The notes beneath the pieces are model-generated. The model had not been told where the DNA came from. It made no database searches and saw only the letters and a list, made by a program, of their open reading frames with translations. Below are positions 48,654 to 60,112 of a stretch of 64,000 nt of DNA, piece by piece; within the stretch, counting starts at the first letter, position 1, and the number at the start of each line of letters is the position of its first letter. The stretch comes from Patiria miniata (Eukaryota; Echinodermata; Asteroidea; Valvatida; Asterinidae). Location: NCBI RefSeq assembly GCF_015706575.1, contig NW_024037063.1, forward strand, positions 9,114,927 through 9,178,926, written 5' to 3'. Both the position numbers and the translations under genes were made by a program.

Positions 48654-49029
48654 ATTCTAATTAAACCTGAAATTCGGGTGTAAAAAAGTTTTCAATCGAG
48701 CGTTGATGTTTCTAGATTGAAGCCGTGACTAAAAGTGAATCTGCGCACTCCCGATAGAATACCATGCGCTGATTGGCTGCCGCGCAATCCTAGCGCGGCA
48801 AAATAAAGGGAGAGTGCATGCAACGTCCGCAATGAAGTTTGCGCACGTCCCGCAAGCGATGTTCTGTTTTTATTGGTTGCCCAGGGGTGTTCAGAATCCC
48901 AATTTGCATACAACCTTCCTTAATCAGGATACTCATGCACACTGTATGCTGTACAATTATTGAACTCCCACAAGTACGATCAAATTGGATTTTGCGCTGA
49001 GTATAATAAATTTTACCAGTTATATGGTA

Positions 49030-49660
49030 AAATGTGCTATCGTACCCAAAAGTTTCGCGCATATACCTTGTCTTCAGATATCTTCAAGTAGTTTTATCAA
49101 ACATCAGTATTGATAAGCCTCGAATTCTTACTAGCACAGTTACCCTATTAAAATGTTATGCAAATCATTTGAACAATAATAACGTTGTAATATTTAGCCT
49201 TGCAAACAAAAACAGTGAAAATGAGGTGTCTGTTAAGTGGCCCAATTAGTAAAGGGTTGCTAAAAGTGGGAGACTTGAACATTTTCAAGGAAATTCCCAA
49301 AAGTATTGGAAAGAAAATTAATGGAAACAAAAATTGACATTGACGTAATTATTGCATTTGGGGGGGGGGGGGGATTTACTTTAACTTATTCAAGTCTCCC
49401 ACGTTAGGCGACCCTTGGCCTCATTTACGGTTTACGGACAGCCAGCTCGTTTCCCCCCGTTTTTGTTTGCTGAGCTAAATGTCACAATGTTGTCATTTGT
49501 CATATGATTTTCCATAAAGTTTTAATAGGGTTACTGCGCAAGTAAGCTACTTGGTGAATTTGAAGCTCAACAATACTGAGGTTTGGCAAGACTATTTGAA
49601 GATATCTGGTGACAAGGTAAATGCGCACAATTTTTAGGTATAAAAGTAGCCATTTTGGAT
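49030..49660. mobile_element. Inverted-repeat element containing a smaller MITE
   Basis: Outer arms (about 49040-49165 and 49500-49650) are inverted copies sharing CGCATATACCTTGTC, AGATATCTTCAAGTAGT, TCAGTATTG and GTTACCCTATTAAAA. Between them a smaller 165-bp element (49250-49414) has inverted ends AAGGGTTGCTAAAAGTGGGA and the complement of CAAGTCTCCCACGTTAGGCG. A G run lies near 49362. No coding region. Confidence 0.6.
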
Positions 49661-50931
49661 CGTTACTAAGTCCTCGTATTTGTACAGTCACTTATATACT
49701 TCAGAAAATGTCATTTAAGTAAGGGTGTGTGAGTAGAATTACCGTAATAAACTTTCAAAAAATGAAGAAAAAAAATAAAGAATATACCAAATTATGGGAA
49801 AAAAAATATTACACGGCGGGGATTAACAATTTAAAGATATAGTCCATCATTTGTAATTATGGGTATTTTGTTCGTTTGAAGTAACAAAAGTGTTCAAAAT
49901 CTAATGAAGGATACTGAACAACTAACCCGATGAAGTTTCAGCTCAGCTTTAGCTGTATATTCCGAGAAAAACAGCATTCTAGGATCTTAATTTCAAATCA
50001 AAAGTTGCTGAACCATGTTTTGAATTGGGCCTGAATTCAGCGTCTGAGACACGTTCTCACTGAGCCGATTGCAGCTATACGCGATGTCACGCACTGATCC
50101 GACAAAATATAGCAACCGCACGCGCGTGTGCGTCGTGCCAATGCTTGCGCACGCTTCGCCGAATAACAAAACGAACTTAAGACGCATCGTTGATTACTTC
50201 AAAATGACAGCTTGCCAGTAAGAACAATTTCACAGGGAGTTTTAGTCCACTTACTATCTTTCAACCAAGTATGTTTTTCAACATGATAACGCCAGTTACT
50301 TTTCGGATGGCTGCAAATGATGGACTATAGCTTTAAGCAGAGTAGTTATATTTGGGTCAAATTTAAGGGTGGCATCCATATACATTTTCTTCTCCACTCT
50401 TTGACCGATTGATCTGACATGGTTGCCTGCTATTACCAAAAAAAAGCCGTCCAAAGTGTAATATTCCACTTTGGCTGGTCCACTATAATGGCTCCTGACT
50501 CAATATTCCCTGTTTCCAAACGATACACGTAACCGCAACGAACGGCACTTCAACACTTGGACAGCGCCGCTCGTCTGGGTATCACCCACACAACGTTTCG
50601 CTCCTACTGTCTAAATACTTATTTCAGGGGTGTCAAATGCTAGGCTCCGCCTTCCACTGTCTGCACGACTCCCTTCGGGCAGTTCTCAGTGAACTTGATC
50701 GAGTTTTCCGTCTCGGCATAGAGGCACGACGGGTAACAATTCTTGATGTAATCTTTCTGCCCTCCAGTTGAACTTAGCAAATGTCTCGAGTCTATTCCTT
50801 TCCAGGGACGAGACCTCTTTGCCATTCAGTTTCAGACTGCTACGGAGAGGACCATTTTGACGAAGGTTCGTCCAAAATTGTCTTTCCAGTCGTCCACAGC
50901 CGTCCAGCTGCAGTGCATTTCGGCCACGGTT
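49661..50931. other. No recognised gene
   Basis: AT-rich to 50500, then more balanced. On the - strand 50825-50640 encodes a short open frame with four cysteines (NCYPSCLYAETENSIKF, ENCPKG). It could be an unrecognised decayed exon, but no signal supports that. The same moderately GC-rich sequence continues beyond the foldback at 50942-51196. Confidence 0.25.
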
Positions 50932-50941
50932 CAGCTGGCGG

Positions 50942-51196
50942 GGGACGTCTCTATAGTCCGAAGTCCCATTGGTCCGACGTCCCATTGGTCCGAAGTCTTA
51001 TTGCTTCGACATCTCATCGGTCCAACGTCCCATTGGTTCGAAGTCCCATTGGTCCAACGCCCCATATAGGATTAGGGTTAGGGTTATAGGGTTAGGGTTA
51101 GGGTCAGTCAACCTGAACAAATGGAACTACACAGTATTATGTTTCGGACCAATGGGACTTCGGACCAATGGGACTTTGGACTATCGAGACGTAACC
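50942..51196. mobile_element. Foldback element with internal TTAGGG repeats
   Basis: 255 bp with inverted ends of about 37 bp (ACGTCTCTATAGTCCGAAGT and its counterpart at the right). It is flanked by a 10-bp direct repeat CAGCTGGCGG (50932-50941 and 51197-51206). The left arm has several tandem copies of TCCCATTGGTCCGAAG-like sequence; the middle holds interstitial telomere repeats (51069-51105). No coding region. The duplication length of 9-10 bp does not point to a family I can name. Confidence 0.75.
51069..51105 (+). repeat. Interstitial telomeric TTAGGG repeats
   Basis: Five TTAGGG/TAGGG units with one interruption (GGGTTATAGGGTTAGGG). TTAGGG is the standard metazoan telomere repeat. Its position at the centre of a foldback element suggests it moves with the element rather than marking a chromosome end. 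Confidence 0.9.
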
Positions 51197-51369
51197 CAGC
51201 TGGCGGAAGTGAATATGCCCACAGGCCCCCATCACAGGACCTGTGAGAACCCGTATGACCCAATAGACCAGTTATTTCGATGCCGTCCCCGATCTACATG
51301 TACAACGGGACATGGCTCACCCGACACGCGGGTGAACCTCGCGGACGTAGTTTCGCTGTTCCGCCTGTA

Positions 51370-51950
51370 TGGGGTCTCGCTTCAACTCTATTTCTGACCC
51401 CCTAACGTCCACGGTTCATCCCTGTATCCCACGTACGTGGTACCGTGTTAACAGAATACCCGGCTGCATCCCCGTCGATGGTGGTGGTGGTGATACTAAT
51501 ACACTCCTGTGCCATGCCTACTCACGTGGCAACTTCGGTATTGGTGTCGCCAGCGTGGCATTTATCTCCGAGAGGTCCATCTGGCGGGCAGGGAACAAAC
51601 CACAACTGATGCACTCTCCAGGGGCTGGATTCGCCCCATGGAGTAAACCATCCGAACCTTGGTCATGCGGACGATGTAAGCACAGTTTGACCGTCCGCAT
51701 TATCGACCTGTTCGCAGTATCACTCAACTGCCAGCTCCCAGGGTACTGTTCCGGATCCCAGGAGCTAAGGGCGTGGCGGGCTAACGCCCTCCACTTTGCG
51801 TGGAACAACTTGATTGCCTACGCTTCTTCCTCGATCTCCCTACTCACCAGATTACTTGGAAAGATCGAGCAGGATCCCTGCAGGGTACTCCTGATTGCCT
51901 CATTTGTCTCCGACAACCGTGGCTTCCACGGCTAATTGTTCGCCTTGTCT
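51370..51950 (+). pseudogene. DIRS-type RNase H region remnant
   Basis: The frame shows IDLFAVSLNCQLPGY and ELRAWRANALHFAWNNLIAY, then SLLTRLLGKIEQDPCRVLLI, a block found after RNase H in DIRS elements (DLFATRLN..., KIxxDxCRVILIAP). Upstream, the RNase H part is scrambled by frameshifts (SRGNFGIGVASVAF). A shift near 51890 leads to QPWLPRLIVRLVCH in another frame. Confidence 0.7.
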
Positions 51951-52800
51951 GCCATTCCTCCGACTTCTCAAGCGGCTGCCGCCATTGCAGTCCGTATAGC
52001 AGGTGTCGGTCAACCCGAATTGTTTACGACAACCGATTACGACATTTCTATAAATGGTGTGTACGGTGAACGGCGGCAACTCTAATCGAAGTTTGCGATT
52101 TTTTTCTCAACCTCTACTACTATGGTTTTGTGGCTGTCATTGTCTAGAGCTTTCGCTCTGCAATGGCGACAGTTCATTTGGGTTCGCGGAATCGTGGGCA
52201 GGTCTTGTCAGCTCTCGCCTGGTCCCTGCTCAAACCACTAGAACAGGGTACTGTTTTTTACGCTTCCTTGAAAACAATTTCCTCCCGACAGCAGCCAAAG
52301 TGCAGCGCATTAGTGAACTTCACGACCATAGGTCAATGACATTTGCGTTGGGAGCCCGGTGGAGTCTGGTCCGCCTGGCCCCCCATCGCTCTTTCCTCAC
52401 GAAGAATCAGTCGGCGATGTTCTCCTGCCTGACACCTTCGTTTCTGACTCAAAGTCCGAAACATTCATAACCACTGTTTCACCACATTGTCCAGCATCAT
52501 GCAATGCAATCGCTCGCTGGGTCATGAGGGCCTTAAGACTCCCATCGTCTTACTGTCTATCCCGAGCAGAGTACAGGGTATAACAAGCCTACGAATTCGA
52601 AGTTCGCAGCGTGGCGAGCTCTTGGGCTTCTTGCAGATATCATGCAAGCGGCAAGTTGGAAATCCTCCAACATATTTATCTCCTAATATATATTTCAGGG
52701 CCGTGTTGCAAGCTGACGGCAGAACCGTTGTGCAGCCCTCCCTGCTCCCCCCAACGGAGCAACCGGATCCGGTTTTTCCTCCGCTGGTGCCGCGCAGTAC
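51950..52800 (+). pseudogene. DIRS-type tyrosine recombinase remnant
   Basis: In several frames the order is STRIVYDNRLRHFYKWC (recombinase N-terminus), then a central part with FLTKNQS and VSDSKSETFITTVSP, and a C-terminal stretch matching the usual VASSWA...MQAASWKSSNIFIS block (about 52600-52680). The catalytic Tyr region is degraded. Identity comes from order and motif style. Not functional. Confidence 0.6.
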
Positions 52801-53136
52801 CGACTAGGGAAGGCTTACCCAATTATGGAAACAGCCGATTCCCCTGGTTTACTTAAGTGGGTTTAATCTGATTGGCTTTGGGCTCACGCTTCCTTGCAGC
52901 CCTCCTTACTCTACCGGTAAGTAGAGCGAAGTAGTATTCCCCCCACCAAGATGTGGGTCGGTTCTACTAGCGAATACTTACCCGTAGATTGCCCACCCGC
53001 CTCCCCATCTCTCACGTTCGTGTTCACTTACGCACCTTACACTCGAGAAAACAGGAAGTATGGCGGGCGGGCCGCAAGGTATAGTAATTTAAAACCGGTC
53101 AAGTGACGGGCTTTGGACCAATCAGGAGACTTAAAT

Positions 53137-53370
53137 CGTCACCGACACCACGAAGTTACACCCAAGTCCACTCCTTACTTCGTGAAAAGCGCTCATTGGC
53201 AAATTTTGGTTTCACGAAATAAAACCAAAATGTGCCGCGCAATTCGGACACTGGTGCGAGCGGAGTTTCGTTTTCATAAAGTTACCACACTGTTAATTTG
53301 GAGAAAAACGCTTTGAAACATTAAATAAAAGCCTTTACCTAAACTGGTGAGTTACTTCGTGTAAACGAAA
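53137..53370. mobile_element. Degraded foldback copy related to 37281
   Basis: Starts CGTCACCGACACCACGAAGT, nearly the same end as the foldback at 37281. Near 53347 there is GTGAGTTACTTCGTG, a partial inverted counterpart. The right end is not intact. No coding potential. Confidence 0.5.
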
Positions 53371-53807
53371 ATATACAGAGTTAGCGTATAGTCTATCCGG
53401 GTGTTGGGAATTGGGAAGCCGAATGAGACCGAACCAAGCCGAATGGTTGCGATTTAGTGCAGAATGAAACCGAATTGTAGCGATTATGTCAAGATTATTT
53501 TACTAATAACTCCAGAATCATCAAGAATTACCCAGAATTATGCCGACTTAGTGTAATTTTTATCAAATTCGTACATTTCTTGATACATTCGTAATGATTC
53601 GGCATGATTCTGGACTGTTTCACACTAAAAATAACTCTACGAAACTTGTTAGAATGCTGTAAGAATATCCAAATATCCAGAATTAGTTGTGAATATATCA
53701 AGAATAAACCACTGTTTTAAATTCTGAAACTAACAGAATCATCACGAGGCAGCCAAGAACCCTTCCCTGAATTGCCTTTTGCGGCTGTTTGGCTTAAAAA
53801 TCGGGAT

Positions 53808-56800
53808 CCCTTACAAAAAAGTTCTATAGAATTCTATAAGAAAGAATTCTATAGAAATTCTATAAAGCATTCTATAGAATTTTGTCTATAGAAATTTTAT
53901 AGAGTTTCTTTAGAAGTCTTCTATAAGGTTTTATAGAGTTTTATACAGATTCTATAGAAAAATGGGCCATAATTCTATACAGCAGTTTATAGAATTTTAT
54001 AGAAATTATACCTTTTCTATAGAACAATGAACAAAATTCTGTAGAAATAAGGCTAGATTTATTTAGAATATTCTATAGAACTCTATAGAAAATTTGGACT
54101 TTTTCTTTGAAATATTTTGTAGAACTCTATAGAATTTCATAAAGGTTTTCTCCAATTTCTATAAAAAATATTCTATAGAACTCTATAGAAAATTTGGAAC
54201 TTTTTCTATAAACTATTTTATAGAACTCTATAGAATTTTATTCAGAATTGCTGTAATTTCTATAAAAATATTATGTAGAACTCTATAGAAAATTTGGAAC
54301 TTTTTCTATGAACTATTTTATAGAATTTTATAGAATTGTATAGAGGTTTCGAATTTCTCTAAAAACGTTTTATAGAACTCTATAGAAAATGTGTAGCTTG
54401 TTTTGCAACATTGTATAGACTATAGAACTCAATAAAGTTCTATAGAAGTTTGGCCCTTTTCTATAAGCTTCGCTTAATAAAATTCTTTAGAAATATGATA
54501 CATGTAGGTTTTTCTATAGAACATTTAATACAATTCTTGCAGACATAATTTTTACACATTTTCATTGAGAACAATTTGGTTGATTTGGACATTACCATGG
54601 CGTTACTCTTTATACTAAATAAAATCAGGAAAACAACCATGACACAATTACAGTTGGACAGACATATTCTGTTCTTTTTAAAAAAAAAATTCTTCAGAAT
54701 TTACAAATTTGTGCATGTAGGGGATGAGCAGATATCTTTCCAGTGCAGTATATTAAAATCAAAGGCACCAATAATGAACACAGTCTGTACAGTGAACACG
54801 GTTAATGTGGTGAAAAAAATAGCAGAAGTTGGGCTAAAAAAAAATTAAATAAACACATTTTTATATGAATTGTTTTCCTGAGAGGGATACTATAAATTTG
54901 GCAAGAAAGACACATGCATGAAAGACTTGTGATGGTTGCAACAATCCATACCTATATTCAGTTGGTAAAACCATGTATAGAGCTTTGTTTGAAAGGCAAT
55001 GGTATTCAGACACGTTTGACAACTAGATTTGGAAGTTTGAAGTAAAGTACTGATCGTAATTTCCAAGAGTCATTTTATCAAGATGTGACATACCTGTATA
55101 TCATTTGCATGTTCATGTGTGTATGTATGGAACAAACTTTATGATAATCTTTTTAAAAGTAATGTCCATTGTAGTTTCCGGAACTGACATCTTGTAGATT
55201 AGGACGATGATTCCAACTGCTTGTTTAGGATGCATGCCACTGCCTCCAAATTGCAGAGCCGGGGCAGAAGCAGTCAGACAGTCTTTGTCTTGTACATGCA
55301 CATACTGCAGCTCATCTCAGTAGTTTTGGTAGATCATATCCATGCATAGCGCAAAGGATCATGGAGACAGGTAGATGTAGAACTCTAGATGTATCATTTG
55401 AAGAAGTCTGCAGTGGGGAAAATGAATTGTTCATTTTGTAAATGATAATTTTTACAAAAAAAGTGTGATGTTAATGAAATTAATGTCCACTAACAAACAT
55501 GGCCATGATGACCTAAGAATCTTATTCCTCAATGCTGTTCTTATTCAGAATCTTATTCCTCAAGTCAGCTGATTCTTATTTGTTGCTTCGACCCTATTTA
55601 TATCTATTGATGCACCCCTTAGTTTAGTCATGAAGGAATACTTTCTCCATGGTTTAGGGAGGGAGTTTGAGCAGAAGTAGTCCCACTAACTGGGTCGCTA
55701 GAACTCCTTTTTGACATTTGGGATGTTGGTCTGTCGCAGCTAAGTACGACAGACCAACATCCCAAATGTCAAAAAGGAGTTATAGCGACCCAGAACGTGG
55801 GACGGGCAGAATTGACCCATATTAAACAAGCATGACAAGTTACATGTACTTTTGTAGTTCTTAAAAATTGATGTTCTCTTGCAACTTTGCTGAGGAAGGA
55901 ATCTGGTAATCACGAACTGTATAATGACCGTCATGACTGAGACAACAACATTGACAGTTTGTTATAAAATATTGATATAATGTCACTATTCTATTCTGCA
56001 ACAATTTAAGGTGGTTTTAAATCAAATCTTCTCTACTCACCAGTCACCATCGTTTTCACCCAGACCCTTCACGTCTTCCGTAATTCTAGCAGAGTAGTAC
56101 AGCACCGTGCAAATCATGATCATCCAGAGATGTAGGCAATGGAGGCACACAGTTAAATCTCCATCAAATGTGTTTGCAAGAACAGCAATTATTTCTTGAA
56201 AGTTTCCATAGGCATGCACTTTACTGCCAACATTCATGGTTTGATCAATTTCGTCTCAAACTTCTTGTACAAACAAGTACAATCATGACAATACATGTAT
56301 TTTTTGTTTCCAGCAAACCCTTTCCTCGATCCTTCCCCCAATAGCTCCATGGTCGTCCACTTTGGTCCAACTGACTGAATTCAAATCTGCAATACACAGG
56401 CAGTTTCTGTTCTGGTACTGACTGGTATGCAAGGTCGTGTGTACATGTACATGCCGTGCATGGAACTATAAAACATGTTGGGTGAGACTGGTTACCAGCG
56501 GAGGGCAATACAAGTGGTTGTAACCTGACTTTGCTTTTAGCAGGTGGTCACTTCTCATTCTGGGTGTGGGGCTGGCCAGAGGGGGGGGGGGGGGGGGGTT
56601 ATTGGATTATTGTGCAGCCTTCTGTTTATTCTAACTCCTAGTTTATCCGGTGCGTCTGGGGCGAGCTGTATAAGGAGGGGTATTCTGACTTGATGATTTT
56701 ATTGTAATTTATATAAAGTATGATATGTAATGTGATGTATGTTCCTTTTTGAAGGATTAATTACAATAGAAATGCAGATGGAACTTAAGTTTCTTCTTTC

Positions 56801-57325
56801 ACATTCTAAAACTAAATAATTATTTCTGTATGTGCTTGAACAGTTGTAGTTGTAAAAAAATAAAATTTCCTGCGTACGCTATGTTTGGTTCAAGCTATGC
56901 AAATCATGAGTAGTAACTCAAGATCGTGAATACATTACATGTAGCATGAATAATTAACAAACAACCTCATTTCCTCACTGGAAATGTATTGATGTATAGC
57001 TTCTATTTTTTTAATTATAAATGATAATCTCGTACTTTTCCATAGAAATATTCTTCTCTATAGAATGTATGCTTCTCTATAGAAATTATACTTCTCTATA
57101 GAAATTATCCTTGTATAGAAGTTCTTCTCTATAGAAATTATACCTTTCTATAGAAATTTGGGGTCTATAGAAAAAAATTGTTTTAGAAATCCATAGAATT
57201 CTATAGAGTAAACAATTTCTAAAGACTCCCTCTATAGAAATTTCATAGAGAATTGGCGAGCTTGTAGAGTTCTATAGAACTGTATAAAACTTTCTAAAGA
57301 ATTCTATAGAACATTTTTGTAAGGG
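53808..57325. mobile_element. 3.5-kb element with TTCTATAGAA subterminal arrays
   Basis: Inverted ends CCCTTACAAAAAAGTTCTAT and the complement of TAGAACATTTTTGTAAGGG are flanked by AT on each side. The target is readable: unit I would read ...ATCGGGATGTGTGAAC, like unit II (GGGAATGTGTGAAC). The first 730 bp and last 280 bp are dense with the palindrome TTCTATAGAA and variants. The middle holds a long hairpin (55690-55793) and a G run (56581-56598), but no recognised transposase. A 90-codon frame at 54576 has no known motif. The family is unassigned. Confidence 0.75.
55690..55793. repeat. Near-perfect hairpin (47-bp stem, 10-nt loop)
   Basis: 55690-55736 pairs with 55747-55793 with a single mismatch; the loop is CAGCTAAGTA. 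It lies inside the 3.5-kb element. Such a tight, well-matched hairpin is recent or maintained. It could be a foldback insertion, a replication product, or a source of small RNA; nothing further can be decided from sequence. Confidence 0.9.
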
Positions 57326-57683
57326 ATGTGTGAACTAAGCAGAATGAAACAAAAGTAATCAAGAACTAGGTACGAATTTGAAGCCGAATCAGACCAAAGC
57401 AAGCCGAACGATTGCGATTTAGCGCAGAATAAAACCGAATTGTAGCGATTTAGTCAAGAATAACATACGAATACCTCAATAATCTTTTAGAATGACCCAG
57501 AATTATGCCGATATAGTGTATTCGCAAGTCATTGTTATAATATTCGTACATTTCCTGACGCATTCATAATGATTCGGCATGATTCTGGACTGTTAACACC
57601 AAAAATGACTCTACGAAACTTGTAAGAATACTGTAAGAATATCCGGAATGTCAAGAATTAGCTACGAATACAACAAGGACCAT

Positions 57684-57776
57684 CTCCCACAATGCACTTG
57701 GAAAAATGAACTTTCCATGGCAAACTCTTGGTGGCGCACTGCATTGTGAATCGCTCGAATTGCTATTCGCGGCGAT
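57684..57776. mobile_element. Fragment of the MITE family of 39786
   Basis: CCATCTCCCACAATGCACTT and CTCTTGGTGGCGCACTGCAT followed by GTGAATCGCTCGAATTG match the right part of the element at 39786-40139, with an extra CTTTCCATGGCAA segment that the other copy has only at its left end. Confidence 0.75.
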
Positions 57777-57800
57777 TCAATTTAAAAATTGGGAATGTGT

Positions 57801-59660
57801 GAACATAGCATTTACTGAAGAAAGTATTGAAAATCGTACACTTTCATTTTAATCAAATTCACAAATACTTTGGTGTACCAAAAATAAGTACACATAGCGT
57901 TTTTGAGTAAAGCAGCCGTATTACCGTGTGCGAAAACTAAGGAAGCGCAAGTGGCAAGGAGAAATTCACTTATTAGAGATATCCCATATTGTTATGATTT
58001 CCACTGCAGAATGAGATGTAAACAGGGTTTTTTTTTTGTATCGGAATTGTGCGTCAGGATTAAAGAACGAGCATGGGAATCAACAGGATTTGTTCTAGAC
58101 GGGGGTAAAGCACATTATTTTAAAAACTCCTTGTACTTTCTCTAGCATATTCTTAATTTATCATTTTTCGAGGATGGGCGGGGGGAAATTTGGCAACCCC
58201 ACCCCAGTTGACACTCCTGTGGACGACCTTGTTGTCAAATGTGACAACAAGGCCGTATACCTCCTCTTCTACTGTTGTTTGTGTCTCCTTTTGTTTTGCA
58301 AGCCCCCTTCCCTCGCCCCTTGCCTCCCCCTTGCGACTCCCGTTTTTTACTTGTAAAAATTGACGCAGTTTAGCCATTGGCTAAAAGTTCAATTTGAAAT
58401 AAACCAATAATACAAATCCAGGTCAATTTCTTTTTGACTCATTCTAACGCTTTTTTAGTTTACAAGTTTCTTTAATGGTAGTTACAGCGTGGGTCGATAA
58501 AAAATGTAGCAGTCAAAAGACCTGAGACGTAATGACGTAATGGCTTTGTTTACATATGCGCTTTCCTATGTAAGCGAAGTCGGGACGCCAGTTAAAGTGA
58601 GGACCGTCTATTACATAGGAAAGCGGACATGAAAACAAAGTGTGCCGTCGTTAGGTCTAAGGCCTATTAACAAAAACAGGATTCTATTAATTCATAACTT
58701 ATTTATAGATCAAGTCGGACTAAGAGTTTGATAGGTCAATTTCAATGCCACGTTTTTGTAATACAATTACCTGTACAAAAATGTTGCTCATCGTGAGCGT
58801 GATTTTTACGCACCCGGCCCGATCGTCATTAATACCTAAACAAATCAATGGCGATTTTAATGTATCATTCCATGTTGCCTAGCTAGCTCCAAGGAAACGT
58901 TGGGTTAAAAAAAGTGATGTCAAGTTATGGGAACAGTCACGGTTGCAGGGCATTTGTATTTGTGTAACACAACTGTTCTTGTTTGTTTTAGCCGTTTGTA
59001 CTGATGACGTCACACAATATTTACCACAGTGCTTTGCGGGAAAGAGTGGGGGTCGCCGCACCGCACTCGCGATAGAAAATATATGGCAGGTGTATTTTGC
59101 GTCTAATTATTTTCATTTGAGCCACGAAAGCTATCGCAAATGACCCTCAAATGTGCTAAAACCTGATCTCGTTTAATGTAATGTATTTTAGGTCGATGAT
59201 TCTTAAAAATAACACTAGTCACGATTATATCGAGAACGACCCTCTTACTCCGGCAGGAAGTTTCGGGTAAAAACACGCTGCGCTGTAGCTTCAAGTACTC
59301 CTACGTGCGGTACATCCTCGAAATAAATGGTTAAACTAAATACATACGTCAAAACGGAAAATACATATATAAAAGACAGATCACGTCCCTTGAATCAAAT
59401 TGCAGAAAATTTCTTTCTCCATCTATTTTGTTGGTTATTTTTACGATGTCAAATTTGATCTGTCACTGGCCACAAGCTGTGTGTACTTGCCAAATTGAGG
59501 TGGCTGGTTAATTTTCATAGACTTTAACCCCTAAAACGATACTTGTTTTCCTGCAGGTATGTATATACATTAATGCTGCATATTACATCACAATAAACAA
59601 TTACAAACGTTTAGAGCCGCATGTAATCAACGTTTTGGTGTTTTCTAATTTTTTTTGTAG
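57801..59660. other. No convincing gene; presumed intron
   Basis: Short open frames (for example 57903-58145) show no recognised motif. A candidate acceptor (TTGTTTTAG at about 58990) opens a frame, but phase and content do not support an exon. GACGTCA-type words occur near 59004. Confidence 0.3.
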
Positions 59661-59753
59661 CCAAAGCTAATGAACTAGCTATTCATGGAGCTACACCTGA
59701 CTATGTACATTTCTATTCTGGAATGCATATTGCCTTACCACAACCTATTCAAT
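59661..59753 (+). CDS. Exon upstream of Roc domain
   Basis: 93-nt symmetric exon between acceptor TTTTTTTTGTAG and donor GTAATG. In the phase that joins the next exon it reads KANELAIHGATPDYVHFYSG MHIALPQPIQ. The last base T combines with GC of the next exon to give Cys, and the frame stays open into the P-loop exon. No domain is assigned to this piece. It is part of the same gene as the following exons with good confidence, since the join preserves the frame and the intron is short. Confidence 0.6.
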
Positions 59754-59967
59754 GTAATGATATAATTTATATTGTGGATATAAATATCAAGCGAGTTTTA
59801 ATCCGCGATCCAGCTTGGTCGAACTATAACAACAACAGTAGCCTCATGAGACATAAACACGTAAACATCATTCCGTGCTCCGCGTACCTTTATGAATAAC
59901 AGTAGTATCAAAACATTTAAGCGAACGTTCAGAATCACTCGTAATTAATCTTTCATTTCTTTTATAG

Positions 59968-60112
59968 GCGCACCTGCTGAAATACAGAATTGGGAAGCTT
60001 ACCAAAAAGCACTCGAAAAAGGCAGTGCAACAGTACATCGCACGCGCCTGATGATCGTCGGTCAAGAACGAGTTGGAAAAACAAGCCTGATGAGGAGTCT
60101 CATTCATGAAAA
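59968..60112 (+). CDS. Roc GTPase P-loop exon (ROCO-like protein)
   Basis: Acceptor TTTCTTTTATAG, then APAEIQNWEAYQKALEKGSA, a basic TVHRTRLMIV strand and the Walker A motif GQERVGKTS, followed by LMRSLIHE. This is the G1 region of a Roc (Ras of complex proteins) domain; large families of ROCO-like GTPases exist in marine invertebrates. The donor is taken as GTCTGT after ...CATGAAAA because it lets the next exon continue as K-FNSNQLP, which suits the family; a second GT (GTTATA) lies 25 bases on. COR and other domains are not found in the window; the gene probably continues beyond 64000. Confidence 0.75.

Larger units (their letters stand above)
41130..48700 (-). mobile_element. Ngaro/DIRS-type tyrosine-recombinase retroelement
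   Basis: Read on the - strand the order is gag-like ORF, zinc knuckle, reverse transcriptase, RNase H, tyrosine recombinase, SGNH hydrolase. This is the gene order of Ngaro-type YR retroelements, which integrate through a recombinase rather than a DDE integrase and often carry an SGNH-type hydrolase. It is interrupted by a Harbinger-like element (46485-47115) and a 2-kb foldback (41421-43418), and has several frameshifts, some at homopolymer runs. Terminal split repeats could not be identified by eye, so limits are approximate. Confidence 0.85.
51207..53085 (+). mobile_element. DIRS-like element, right part
   Basis: Contains decayed RNase H/linker and recombinase coding sequence and ends with a segment (about 53047-53085; GGAAGTATGGCGGGCGGGCC GCAAGGTAT) that is the inverted match of 34030-34075. 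DIRS elements have inverted termini and no target duplication, so this looks like the right end of such an element. The RT and most of Gag are not found between the two parts. Confidence 0.6.
53416..57800 (+). repeat. Tandem pair of about 440-bp units, first one split
   Basis: Unit I starts at 53416 (GAAGCCGAATGAGACCGAAC) and unit II at 57378 (GAAGCCGAATCAGACC). Both continue with GATTTAG.GCAGAAT, CCGAATTGTAGCGATT, GATTCGGCATGATTCTGGAC and ACTCTACGAAACTTGT. Unit I ends at 57377 after removal of the 3.5-kb insert. Unit II contains a fragment of the MITE family of 39786 (57684-57776) in place of part of the unit. The unit itself is of unknown type. Confidence 0.75.

Noticed and set aside
50640..50985. 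Cysteine-containing - strand frame
   Set aside because: Too short, with no splice sites that give a consistent exon; left as unassigned.
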